In this document: positions 51,306 to 59,893 of the stretch, piece by piece
Layout of the letters: every line of letters starts with the position of its first letter
Position numbering within the stretch: position 1 is the stretch's first letter
Source: UMGS1766 sp963597355
GTDB lineage: Bacteria > Bacillota > Clostridia > Oscillospirales > Oscillospiraceae
Assembly (NCBI GenBank): GCA_963597355.1
Contig: CAVBPR010000003.1
Span: 28,604-92,603 of the forward strand
Length of the DNA stretch: 64,000 nucleotides
Direction of reading: 5' to 3'
Notes under the pieces: generated by a model
The model's database searches: none
Told to the model about the DNA's origin: nothing
Seen by the model: only the letters and a program-made list of their open reading frames with translations
Made by a program: the position numbers and the translations under genes

Positions 51306-54300
51306 ATGAATTCCTATCTTGTAAGCATTGATTTTGGCAACTCCCTCGACCTGCAGGGAAAGATTTCTGCCTCCCTGCTCATCCGTAAAATGATAGAGTC
51401 CCTTGGCAAAGAATTTAAAACCAAGGTGGAAGCGCTGCAGGACACCAACTGCAGAATTCTCTTGACTGATCCCCACTCTGATGCAGACCTTTCCGGCAAA
51501 ATTCGGAATATATTGAGCGATATGGCCATGGCCGGAAATATGCCTTGTCGGCTGAAAGTCGAATTGCAGACGCAAACACCGTCTTCGACCAACACTGCAG
51601 AGAATGAAGCTCCCTCTACACCGGAGGCCCCTCGCCCCACAACGGCTGATGTTGCAAGGAGGTTAGAAGATCTCATATGGGGTGATGACCATCAACCCAG
51701 CGAAAGCAGCTCTTCCAAAGCATCTCCCGGGGCAGAAGGCGGCATTTTGGCCCGCATCGACAATCTGTGCCGCATCGACAATCTGGTTGGAGCAAACGAA
51801 TTCAAGGCTCTTGCGCACGAATTAGCTCGTCTGGCCGCACCGATTCGCAGCCTGAAAAGCAATTCCTACATTCAGCGCAACACCTACCTCTTTTCGATCG
51901 ACGATGGATACGGCTTAACCACTGCTTTAAAGCTATTGTCGGAGCTTTTGAAGGTAAATAAGCTGCTCTCAGATCCAGAACCGGCAGAGATCAAGATTTC
52001 AGACCTTGATGATCCGAAGGAAATGGAAAAGCAGCAGGAACAATTGAAAAAACGCCTGCACAACTGGCAGGACTGCGTGATCTGTCTGGATTTAACCCAA
52101 TGTCAGAGCAATCTGGATAAACCAGTCTATCATGACTTGCTTCGCACCATTTCTGCCAATAACCGGGGTGTGCTGGTGTTTCGCGTTCCGTTTTTGGAGA
52201 AAAAATCCCTTCAAAACATAGAGCGTATTCTTGACGACGTGTTTTTCCTCCGCACCATCACCTTTGTTCCCATGGATTTTGATGATCTCTATGCCTGTGC
52301 CGGTCAGGCCGCTCAAAACTATGGCTTCAAGCTGGATGCATCTGTCGAGCCGCTCTTTGCTCAGATTGTCGCCCATGAGAAAAGCGACGGACGTTTTTAC
52401 GGCATTAAAACGGTGGAAAAGATCATCGATCAACTTGTGTACGAAAAACTGCGTCAATTGCCGCAAAACAGCACGCCCCAGGAGATTATCACCGCACAAG
52501 ATCTGAGAGAGTTGAGTCAGGACGATGACCTGATGGATCTCAGCGCAGAGGAACAGTTGCGCCAGCTGATCGGCATGGAGCCTGTGGCGAAGCAATTAGA
52601 TGAAATTGTTTCCCTGATTGAATATGCCGTTAAAAACAGCACCTCCAGTCGGCCTTCCATTCATATGCGCTTTGTCGGCAACCCGGGAACCGGAAAAACA
52701 ACGGTCGCCCGCATTCTGGGACAACTGCTCAAGGAACGCGGGATTCTCCGAAAGGGCATGTTCTTTGAATACGAAGGCGTCGATCTGATTGCAAAGTACG
52801 TCGGCCACACCGCCCCTAAAACAGCCCAGATCTGCCGAGATGCCTATGGCAGCGTGCTGTTCATCGACGAAGCCTATGCGCTCTCCAGCAACGACAACGA
52901 CCGGGGGAGTTCTTTTAATGACGACGCTTTAAACACCCTGCTCAGCGAGATGGAAAACCATCGCGATGATATGGTTGTCATCATGGCCGGTTACAAGGAC
53001 GAAATTGACGATCTGATGCGTTCCAATCCCGGTTTAGTGCAGAGAATGCCCTATGAAATTCACTTCCCCAACTACACGCGAGAGCAGCTTTCGGAAATCT
53101 TCTTTGCCCTTGCCCGAAAAGATTTTCTCTTCGGGGAGGAATTTATTCATCAGGTAAAGGAATTTTTCTCCACCCTGCCCAACAACATTTACCTCAGCCC
53201 CAACTTTGCCAACGCCCGTTTCGTGCGCAACCTGTTCGACCGAACCTGGAGCAAAGCCGTCATGCGAGCCCAGTTGGAAAAATCCAATCTGACCACCTTG
53301 CTGCCCTCCGACTTTGAAAAGGCCGCAGAGGAAGTAACCTCCAATGCGGACGGCGCCATGGTATACGGTAAGGACGCCAGCGGTGCAACCCTGTTCTCAG
53401 AGGAACGGGCAAAGATTCGCTTTGCCGACGTATGCGGTGAGGACGAGGCAAAGGAAATGCTGCAGGAAGTTGTTGATTTTCTAAAGCATCCCGCAAAATA
53501 TCAGGCAATCGGCGCCCGAGTCCCCAGAGGTGCACTCCTCTACGGCCCTCCCGGCACCGGAAAAACAATGCTGGCCAAGGCGGTTGCCGGTGAGGCCGGC
53601 GTCCCCTTCCTTTCGATTTCCGGAAGTGAATTCATCGATAAATATGTGGGTGTCGGCGCGGAAAAAGTACGTTCCCTGTTCCAAAAGGCCAGAGAGTTGT
53701 CTCCCTGCATCATCTTTATTGATGAGATTGATGCCATCGGCGCCTCCCGTTCCGGAAGCCACAGCGGAAGCAACGACTCGATTCTGATCCAGCTTCTGAC
53801 CGAAATGGACGGTTTTGACGATAAAAGCGAGATCATTGTACTTGCCGCAACAAATCGCCCGGAGCTGTTGGATGCCGCCCTGCGCCGTCCCGGACGCTTT
53901 GATCGGGAAATTCCCGTGGAGTTGCCGGATATGGAAGGACGAATTCAGATTTTGCAGCACTATCTGGAATCTATGGCACATGAGGAGAACCTGGATCTCC
54001 GTGAAGTGGCAAACCTTGCCTCCGGCGCTTCCGGTGCTGTGCTGCGCAACATTGTCAACGAAGCCGGCTTGATGGCACTTCGGGAGAACAGAGACAAGAT
54101 CAACCAGCACGATCTGGAAGAAAGCGTTGAAATCATCTCGGTAGGCTATCGGAAGAAAAATTCTATTCTCAGCGACAAAGAGAAATGGGTTGTCTGCTAT
54201 CACGAAATCGGCCATGCCCTTGCTGCCGCCCTTCAAACCCATTCTGCACCGGTCAAGAAGATCACCGTTCTTCCCCGTACCGGCGGCACGCTGGGCTATG

Positions 54301-54737
54301 CAATGCAATTGGATGAAGAAGAGCGCTATTTGATGACGCGGACAGAGATGGAAAACCGGATTGTCACCATCACCGCCGGGCGCGCTGCTGAAGAGGTCCA
54401 CTTTAACGAGGTCACCACCGGAGCATCCAACGACATCGAAAAAGCGACTGCTATGGCCAGAGCAATTGTGGCTCGCTATGGCATGACCAGTGAGTTTGAC
54501 ATGGTCTGCATGGAACGCACTTCCGGCGGCTATCTCGGTTCTTCCGGAACACGCGCCTGCAGCGAAGCCACTGCACGGGCAATTGACGAAAAAGTGGTAG
54601 AGATCGTCCGCACTCAGCACGCCAAAGCCGTTCGCCTGCTGCGGGAAAACGAAGCAAAGCTGGATGAGCTGGCACGCTTTATCTATGAAAAGGAAACCAT
54701 CACCGGTGACCAGTTCATGGAAATTCTCAATCGCTGA
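51306..54737 (+). CDS. Soluble multi-AAA+ protein with FtsH-type AAA and M41 zinc protease domains
   Basis: The 1143-residue protein starts at ATG 51306 behind GAGAGGAG. Residues 1-85 are an unrecognised small domain and 85-140 a Ser/Thr/Pro linker. About 185-430 looks like a degenerate AAA module (GYGLTT in place of Walker A, VICLDLT at the Walker B position). About 430-700 is a CbbX/SpoVK-type AAA module (Walker A GNPGTGKTT 458-466, Walker B D521-E522). About 715-940 is an FtsH AAA module (GPPGTGKT 747-754, Walker B D806-E807, arginines R864 and R867). M41 follows with zinc site H966-E967...H970 and D1043. No transmembrane segment is present, unlike FtsH. It is a stand-alone gene followed by a terminator. 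Confidence 0.93.
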   Translation: MNSYLVSIDFGNSLDLQGKISASLLIRKMIESLGKEFKTKVEALQDTNCRILLTDPHSDADLSGKIRNILSDMAMAGNMPCRLKVELQTQTPSSTNTAENEAPSTPEAPRPTTADVARRLEDLIWGDDHQPSESSSSKASPGAEGGILARIDNLCRIDNLVGANEFKALAHELARLAAPIRSLKSNSYIQRNTYLFSIDDGYGLTTALKLLSELLKVNKLLSDPEPAEIKISDLDDPKEMEKQQEQLKKRLHNWQDCVICLDLTQCQSNLDKPVYHDLLRTISANNRGVLVFRVPFLEKKSLQNIERILDDVFFLRTITFVPMDFDDLYACAGQAAQNYGFKLDASVEPLFAQIVAHEKSDGRFYGIKTVEKIIDQLVYEKLRQLPQNSTPQEIITAQDLRELSQDDDLMDLSAEEQLRQLIGMEPVAKQLDEIVSLIEYAVKNSTSSRPSIHMRFVGNPGTGKTTVARILGQLLKERGILRKGMFFEYEGVDLIAKYVGHTAPKTAQICRDAYGSVLFIDEAYALSSNDNDRGSSFNDDALNTLLSEMENHRDDMVVIMAGYKDEIDDLMRSNPGLVQRMPYEIHFPNYTREQLSEIFFALARKDFLFGEEFIHQVKEFFSTLPNNIYLSPNFANARFVRNLFDRTWSKAVMRAQLEKSNLTTLLPSDFEKAAEEVTSNADGAMVYGKDASGATLFSEERAKIRFADVCGEDEAKEMLQEVVDFLKHPAKYQAIGARVPRGALLYGPPGTGKTMLAKAVAGEAGVPFLSISGSEFIDKYVGVGAEKVRSLFQKARELSPCIIFIDEIDAIGASRSGSHSGSNDSILIQLLTEMDGFDDKSEIIVLAATNRPELLDAALRRPGRFDREIPVELPDMEGRIQILQHYLESMAHEENLDLREVANLASGASGAVLRNIVNEAGLMALRENRDKINQHDLEESVEIISVGYRKKNSILSDKEKWVVCYHEIGHALAAALQTHSAPVKKITVLPRTGGTLGYAMQLDEEERYLMTRTEMENRIVTITAGRAAEEVHFNEVTTGASNDIEKATAMARAIVARYGMTSEFDMVCMERTSGGYLGSSGTRACSEATARAIDEKVVEIVRTQHAKAVRLLRENEAKLDELARFIYEKETITGDQFMEILNR

Positions 54738-54768
54738 CCGCTGTAGTTATCCCATATCCCTTGCATAC

Positions 54769-54810
54769 AAAAACCGCGAGATAAGCAAAAGCCTATCTCG
54801 CGGTTTTCTT
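54769..54810 (+). terminator. Terminator of the AAA/M41 protease gene
   Basis: AAAACCGCGAGATA and TATCTCGCGGTTTT form a 14-bp stem, followed by CTTTGCATTTTTG, 32 bases after the stop. Confidence 0.85.
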
Positions 54811-54900
54811 TGCATTTTTGCGTTCATCATTGATTCTTTCAGCAGATTCTCTGGAAGAGCTACTCAAAGAAATCGACGATTTGATTCAAAGAATAAGTTG
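54808..54900 (+). pseudogene. Relic reading frame convergent with small RNA copy A
   Basis: An open stretch reads about 27 codons ending in LEELLKEIDDLIQRIS and TGA at 54898-54900, directly on the hairpin shared with small RNA copy A. It has no ATG start and no ribosome site, and runs back into the preceding terminator. Its amphipathic, Glu/Leu/Ile-rich end resembles the frame beside copy B (63318-63400). It is likely the decayed 3' end of a small gene. Confidence 0.4.
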
Positions 54901-54990
54901 ACTACTTACTGTTGCCGCAGTAAGTAGTCAGAGACTCCCGAATAAGCAAAATTCAAGAGATGGGACAACAATAATCCTACCCTGTCCCAT
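54890..54990 (-). ncRNA. Putative small RNA, copy A
   Basis: A promoter at 54995-55023 would start a transcript near 54988. It begins with an 11-bp hairpin (GAGATGGGACA/TGTCCCATCTC, loop GGGTAGGATTATTGT), then about 26 nt single strand, then a hairpin TGACTACTTACTG/CAGTAAGTAGTCA at 54899-54930 followed by ACTTATTCTTTG. No reading frame of note is inside. From the -10 to the end of hairpin I it differs from copy B (63222-63316) by one base, in the loop. It lies just after the fdhA stop. I know no named RNA family that fits. Confidence 0.6.
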
Positions 54991-54994
54991 CTCA

Positions 54995-55023
54995 AGTATA
55001 ACACGCTGGGTACAAAATGGCAA
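54995..55023 (-). promoter_or_regulatory. Promoter of small RNA copy A
   Basis: On the minus strand, -35 TTGCCA (55018-55023), 17 bp, -10 TATACT (54995-55000). It starts 7 bases after the fdhA stop. The spacer's last twelve bases (ACCCAGCGTGT...) are the same as in copy B. Confidence 0.7.
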
Positions 55024-55029
55024 TATCGA

Positions 55030-57843
55030 TTATGCCTCTGGCATCAAATTCTCAACCGTCTTGCGCATCTGCTCCTGCACCTGGGCTGCAACCATAGCCT
55101 GGGTGATGTAATTGCCATTTTCGTCGTAGGCCTCGCTGTCCGGAATCTTTTCCAGACGGCAGGCACAGACCTTATATTCCGGAATTCGCGCAAACTTGTC
55201 CAACGCAGGGTTGGTCAGCCAGTTTGCATCGCCATCCGGGAAGTGGAACGGCATCCACACCTCGCCGGGGCTGGTCTTTTCGGATACGCGGGCTTCCGAG
55301 GTGATCTCACCGCGGCGAGACTTCACGCGAATGCGCTCCCCGTTCTTAATTCCCAATGCCTTCGCATCTTCCGAATTGACTTCGATGAAGGAATTGCCGG
55401 AAATCTCCATCAGACCAGGAGTACGTCCCGTCATGGCGCGCGTCGTGTAATGATACAGGATTCGACCGGTCGTCAGGATCGTGGGATACTCCTTATCCGG
55501 CAGCTCTGCTGCAGGAATGTACACCGTGGGATAGAACCAGCCAAGGCCGCGGCTGAACTTTCCAACGTGCATAATGGGTGTGCCCGGATGATCCTTGGTG
55601 GGGCAAGGCCACTGGAGGTACTGTCCATCTGTATGATCCAGTCGCTCATGGCTCATGCCGCTGAAGGAAGGCGTCAGTGCCGCCATCTCGTCAAAAATCT
55701 CCGCTGCCGTCAATGTGGGCTGGTCGTATCCCATGCGACGCATCAGATCGCAGAGAATATCGGTGTCAAGCCGCATGTTTCCAGGCATTTCAATTGCCTT
55801 TCTCACGCGCTGCACCCGGCGCTCGGTATTGGAGAAGGTGCCTTCCTTTTCCGCATAGGAACGGCCCGGCAGGATGACATCTGCCAGCTGCGCCGTTTCC
55901 GTCATGAACAGCTCCTGCACCACAAAGAAGTCCAGACTGTTCAATGCCTTCAAAATGTGGTGTGTATCCGGGTCGGTAACCACCGGGTCTTCACCATAAA
56001 TGTACAGGCCCTTGATTTCGCCGCGAATCGCCGCCGGGAACACATCTGTGGCATGAACGCCGATTTCAGACGGGAGCTTGACGCCCCATGCTTTCTCGAA
56101 CTTCTCGCGAATGGCCGGATCTGTGACATTCTGGTATCCGGGGAACTGGTTCGGCTGAGCGCCCATATCGCAGGCGCCCTGCACGTTATTCTGTCCGCGC
56201 AAGGGATTCACGCCGCAGCCTTCCCGGCCCAGCTTGCCCACCATCATGGCCATGTTCGACATGGACATAACACCCTCTGTGCCGGTGGAATGTTCGGTAA
56301 CGCCCAGGCAATAGATGATGGGTGCCTTCTTCGCTTTTGCGTAGATACGGGCAGCCTGACGCAGATCATCCGGATCAATATGGCAAATCTCTGCCACCTT
56401 TTCCGGCGTATACTCTGCAACGATTTTCTTCAGTTCCTCAAAGCCCTCTGTGCGCTCGGCAATGAACTTTTCGTCAATCAGGCCTTCCTCAATAAACACA
56501 TGGCACATGCCATTTGCAAAGGCAATATTTGTTCCGGGACGGAGCTTCAGGTGTACATCGGCCTGAGCTGCCAGGTCGATATCACGAGGATCCACTACAA
56601 TCAGCTTGCAGCCGTTGCGAACCGCCTCGCGAATCTGCATGCCAACAACAGGATGCGCCTCTTCCGGATTGGATCCCACCAGCATGATGGCATCCACATC
56701 GTGGGTGATGTCATAAATCGGGTTGGTCATAGCGCCAGAACCCAATGTTTTCGCCAGACCTGCCACGGAAGCCGAGTGGCAAACGCGGGCGCAGTTATCC
56801 GTGTTGTTCGTGCCAAAGCAGGTACGCACCATCTTCTGCACCATGTAGATGTCCTCGTTAGGCGAACGGGAGCAGGCAAAGCCAGCCAGAGAATCCGGAC
56901 CGTACTCTTTTTTCAGCTGCATAAAGCGGCTGGCCACCAAATCCAGCGCTTCATCCCAGCTGGCCTTCCGGAATTTACCGGTAGCTTTATCTTTGATCAG
57001 AGGATCGGTGATGCGATCGCCGGACATAACAAACTTATAGGAGCCAAATCGTCCTTTCACGCACAGACGGCCGCGATTGGTCGGTCCATCCTGTGCGCCT
57101 TCTACCCCGACAATCCGGTTATCCTTCACCAGAAGATCATATTGGCAACCGACTGCGCAATGGGGGCAAGTGGTTCTTACCCGATGAATTTCCCAGCTGC
57201 GGTAGTACTTGGCTTCTTTCTTATACAGCGCTCCGGTCGGACATGCTTCTGCGCAGTTGCCGCAGGACTCGCACAATGTGCTTTCCCAGTCTGTCCCAAA
57301 GGGCGTGTCAATCACGTTGAACATGCCGGTTTTCCCAACACTAATGGCATTGCGTCCACTGACCTTTGCGCAGGTATTTACGCAGCGGTGGCAATGAATG
57401 CACAGCGTGGGGCGATAACCCAGAAACGGGTTGCTGTTGCGCTCTTCGCTTTCAATTTTATACCGGGTGCCATCAAAGCACGGATGCAGTACACCATACT
57501 CGTTGCAAACCTTCTGCAACTCGCAAACACCGTTGGAGGCGCAGGAGAAGCAATCCTGATGGTGGTTTGACAGCAACAGATTCAGTGCAATTTTACGAGA
57601 GTTAATCACTCGCTCGCTTTTGGTATGGATTACCATGCCCTCCTGCACCACAGTATTGCAGGCGGTAGGCAGTTTATCCATGCCTTCAACCTCTACCACG
57701 CAAACGCGGCAGGAGGCCACATTGCTGACGTGCTTCAGATAGCACAAGGTCGGGATTTTAACACCATTGTGGCGCGCAGCCGCAAGGATGGTATAGTCGT
57801 CCGGCACCTGCAGTGCCTTACCGTCCAGGATAATGTTCTTCAT
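55030..57843 (-). CDS. fdhA: Formate dehydrogenase, catalytic (alpha) subunit, cysteine type
   Basis: This molybdenum/tungsten enzyme interconverts formate and CO2. The 937-residue protein starts with a NuoG-like [2Fe-2S] domain (CYLKHVSNVASCRVC), a His/Cys [4Fe-4S] site (HHQDCFSCASNGVC), and two ferredoxin clusters (CIHCHRCVNTC, CESCGNCAEACP). The bis-MGD domain follows with its own cluster (CPHCAVGC...GRLCVKG). The metal ligand is Cys355 in ARVCHSASV, codon TGC, so it is not a selenoprotein. The C-terminal MGD-binding domain is complete. The start overlaps the upstream flavoprotein stop by one base. With fdhC and fdhD alongside, formate metabolism is firm; direction of reaction is inferred. 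Confidence 0.95.
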   Translation of the reverse strand: MKNIILDGKALQVPDDYTILAAARHNGVKIPTLCYLKHVSNVASCRVCVVEVEGMDKLPTACNTVVQEGMVIHTKSERVINSRKIALNLLLSNHHQDCFSCASNGVCELQKVCNEYGVLHPCFDGTRYKIESEERNSNPFLGYRPTLCIHCHRCVNTCAKVSGRNAISVGKTGMFNVIDTPFGTDWESTLCESCGNCAEACPTGALYKKEAKYYRSWEIHRVRTTCPHCAVGCQYDLLVKDNRIVGVEGAQDGPTNRGRLCVKGRFGSYKFVMSGDRITDPLIKDKATGKFRKASWDEALDLVASRFMQLKKEYGPDSLAGFACSRSPNEDIYMVQKMVRTCFGTNNTDNCARVCHSASVAGLAKTLGSGAMTNPIYDITHDVDAIMLVGSNPEEAHPVVGMQIREAVRNGCKLIVVDPRDIDLAAQADVHLKLRPGTNIAFANGMCHVFIEEGLIDEKFIAERTEGFEELKKIVAEYTPEKVAEICHIDPDDLRQAARIYAKAKKAPIIYCLGVTEHSTGTEGVMSMSNMAMMVGKLGREGCGVNPLRGQNNVQGACDMGAQPNQFPGYQNVTDPAIREKFEKAWGVKLPSEIGVHATDVFPAAIRGEIKGLYIYGEDPVVTDPDTHHILKALNSLDFFVVQELFMTETAQLADVILPGRSYAEKEGTFSNTERRVQRVRKAIEMPGNMRLDTDILCDLMRRMGYDQPTLTAAEIFDEMAALTPSFSGMSHERLDHTDGQYLQWPCPTKDHPGTPIMHVGKFSRGLGWFYPTVYIPAAELPDKEYPTILTTGRILYHYTTRAMTGRTPGLMEISGNSFIEVNSEDAKALGIKNGERIRVKSRRGEITSEARVSEKTSPGEVWMPFHFPDGDANWLTNPALDKFARIPEYKVCACRLEKIPDSEAYDENGNYITQAMVAAQVQEQMRKTVENLMPEA

Positions 57844-59678
57844 CAGTCACGTCCTCCTTTCAGCAGGCCGCAGCCAAAGTGATCGCAGCGCAGGCAACGT
57901 CCTGCCTCCTGCATTGCCTCTTCCAGCGTGTAGGGATTTTCCACATGCTCAAAATCGTGCTTGCGGATATAGGCAGGCCGCTCTGTAATATTGGCGCGAC
58001 CGGTGGGTGTGCGATTATTTTCCTTCGCAATCGGAGCCTCTGCCTCGCAGCTGATCTTGTGATCATAGCCTAAATAGCAATCAATATTGCGTGCCGCAAC
58101 CTTGCCTGCCGCTATGGCGCGAATTGCCGTTGCCGGTGCGGTCTGGCAGTCACCGCCCACGAAAACGCCGGGCATCTCCTCGACTGCCGTGTCCAATCCG
58201 GCCTTAAACACGCCGCGGTTGGCCGGCATTCCAAATTCCTCAAAGGGCTTGCTGACAATGTCCTGTCCCACCGCGATCAGGATAACCTCACACGGAACTG
58301 CAAACGCAGGCTTGCTGGCATCCATCGGGCTGGGACGTCCCGCCTTATCATAAGGACCAATCATCTGGGGCTGGACCACCAAGGCCGAGCAATTGCCGTC
58401 TGCATCCTTTTCAATGGCCTTGGGTGCCTGAAGGGTCATCAGCTCAATGCCTTCCATAACAGCAGACTCAATTTCGGTGTCCAATGCGGTCATATCGTCC
58501 TGACGGCGGCGATAAACAATCCGCACGTCCGCCGCACCGCACCGCAGCGCACTGCGGGCCGCATCCATTGCCACGTTGCCGCCGCCGATGACGACAACGG
58601 TTTTCCCCGTGTAGTCCGGAATATGACCGTTTCCAATGCGATCCAGCATATCCACTGCCGACTCTACATTCTTTGCATCAATGCCGTCCAGGCGAAGCTT
58701 TTTGCCCACCTGTGCGCCAATTGCAACGAACATTGCGTCGTATTCATCCCGGATGGCCTGAATCTCCTCCGGGGAATCAATGAGCGTGTTTGTTCTCACT
58801 TCAATGTCGCCGGCAGAAAGGATTGCATTAATATCCTCATCCAGACGGTCCTTGGGGAAACGATAGTTTGGAATGCCATAGCGCAGCATACCGCCCAGTT
58901 TTTCCTGCCGCTCGAAAATAACCGCCTTGTGTCCCATTTGTGCCAGGAAATAGGCGCAGGTCAGACCGGCAGGGCCACCGCCGATAATTGCGATTTTCTT
59001 TCCGGTCTTCTCGCCGGGGACAGGAACCTTCACCTGATCCGCTGCAATCTGATCCACGGCGTACTTCTTCAGTCCGCGAATATTCACCGCATCATCAATC
59101 AGGCGACGACGGCAGCGATTTTCACAGGGATGCTCACAAATCATAGCACAGGCTGTCGGCAGCGGGTTATCCTTCCGAATCAAGTTAATTGCGCCGGCAT
59201 AATCCCGCTCGCCTACCAGAGCAATATAACCGGGAATGTCCACATGCGCCGGACATAGGTTAATGCAGGGCACTTTTTGTCCCACATCCTCCGGGCAAAG
59301 TTTTTTCTGAATATGGCTTTGATACTCCAGTTTAAAACTGTTCAGACCACGCAAAACCTCGGTGGCAGACTGATAACCAATGGCGCAGTCCGCGCTGTCG
59401 CGAATCATGATGGCCAGTTCCTTCATCTCGTCCAGCGTTTCCATTGTTGCGTCGCCGTCCAGGATCTTCTTCAGCATCATAGCCAGCTGAGGCAAACCAT
59501 CCCGGCAGGGAACGCACTTGCCGCAGGTCTGATTCATGGAAGCATACAGCAGAGAATACTGCACCGTAAGCGGGCAGGTTCCGGGCGGATAACTAATTAC
59601 CTTATTGACGAACTTTCCCAGGAGATTTCCGATCTTTACATCGCAATTCTCCGGATCAGCCAAAAAAATCTTAGCCAC
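57843..59678 (-). CDS. Electron-transfer flavoprotein: NuoF C-terminal Fe-S domain fused to GltD-like oxidoreductase
   Basis: The 611-residue protein starts with a NuoF-type C-terminal cluster domain (SLLYASMNQTCGKCVPCRDG), but lacks the FMN/NADH-binding body of NuoF. From about 125 it becomes a GltD/NfnB-like FAD protein. It has N-terminal Cys for Fe-S clusters (CINLCPAHVDIPGYI, ICEHPCENRCRR), the FAD loop IIGGGPAGLTCAYF, and a second dinucleotide fold VVVIGGGNVAMDAARSA with VYRRR. It has a C-terminal GGDCQTAP and an extra CLRCDHFGC. It probably passes electrons between NAD(P)(H) and FdhA. It is the first gene of the fdh unit. Confidence 0.88.
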   Translation of the reverse strand: MAKIFLADPENCDVKIGNLLGKFVNKVISYPPGTCPLTVQYSLLYASMNQTCGKCVPCRDGLPQLAMMLKKILDGDATMETLDEMKELAIMIRDSADCAIGYQSATEVLRGLNSFKLEYQSHIQKKLCPEDVGQKVPCINLCPAHVDIPGYIALVGERDYAGAINLIRKDNPLPTACAMICEHPCENRCRRRLIDDAVNIRGLKKYAVDQIAADQVKVPVPGEKTGKKIAIIGGGPAGLTCAYFLAQMGHKAVIFERQEKLGGMLRYGIPNYRFPKDRLDEDINAILSAGDIEVRTNTLIDSPEEIQAIRDEYDAMFVAIGAQVGKKLRLDGIDAKNVESAVDMLDRIGNGHIPDYTGKTVVVIGGGNVAMDAARSALRCGAADVRIVYRRRQDDMTALDTEIESAVMEGIELMTLQAPKAIEKDADGNCSALVVQPQMIGPYDKAGRPSPMDASKPAFAVPCEVILIAVGQDIVSKPFEEFGMPANRGVFKAGLDTAVEEMPGVFVGGDCQTAPATAIRAIAAGKVAARNIDCYLGYDHKISCEAEAPIAKENNRTPTGRANITERPAYIRKHDFEHVENPYTLEEAMQEAGRCLRCDHFGCGLLKGGRD

Positions 59679-59773
59679 AGTATCGTCACTCCTCTCTGAT
59701 TCTTTCTATCTTTGTCTTTCGAGATATTTAATCTATGACATAAATACACAATTTTATACCACATTAAAATAAA

Positions 59774-59787
59774 AAATACTAGTATTT
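59774..59787. promoter_or_regulatory. Perfect palindrome in the divergent fdh intergenic region
   Basis: AAATACTAGTATTT is an exact 14-base palindrome midway between the divergent starts at 59678 and 59894. It is a candidate shared operator. Nearby AT-rich sequence includes TATAAA at about 59755-59760 (minus) and TATAAT at about 59850-59855 (plus) as possible -10 elements, but neither has a good -35. Confidence 0.4.
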
Positions 59788-59893
59788 AACACACAGATTA
59801 CACTTATCTTTTTGTTTCTGTTTTACAAAACTCCTTTCCTACATTCGCTTTATAATGTTATCCGTTATATTTTAACTAAGAAGGAGCCTGTTT

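Noticed and set aside
56779..56781. Selenocysteine at the metal ligand position of formate dehydrogenase
   Set aside because: The codon is TGC, an ordinary cysteine, and no in-frame TGA or following SECIS-like hairpin is seen.
55243..57570. A 775-codon open frame on the plus strand opposite fdhA
   Set aside because: It mirrors the coding frame of a long, well-matched gene, has no ribosome site or recognisable domain, and has His/Arg/Ala-skewed composition typical of antisense frames.
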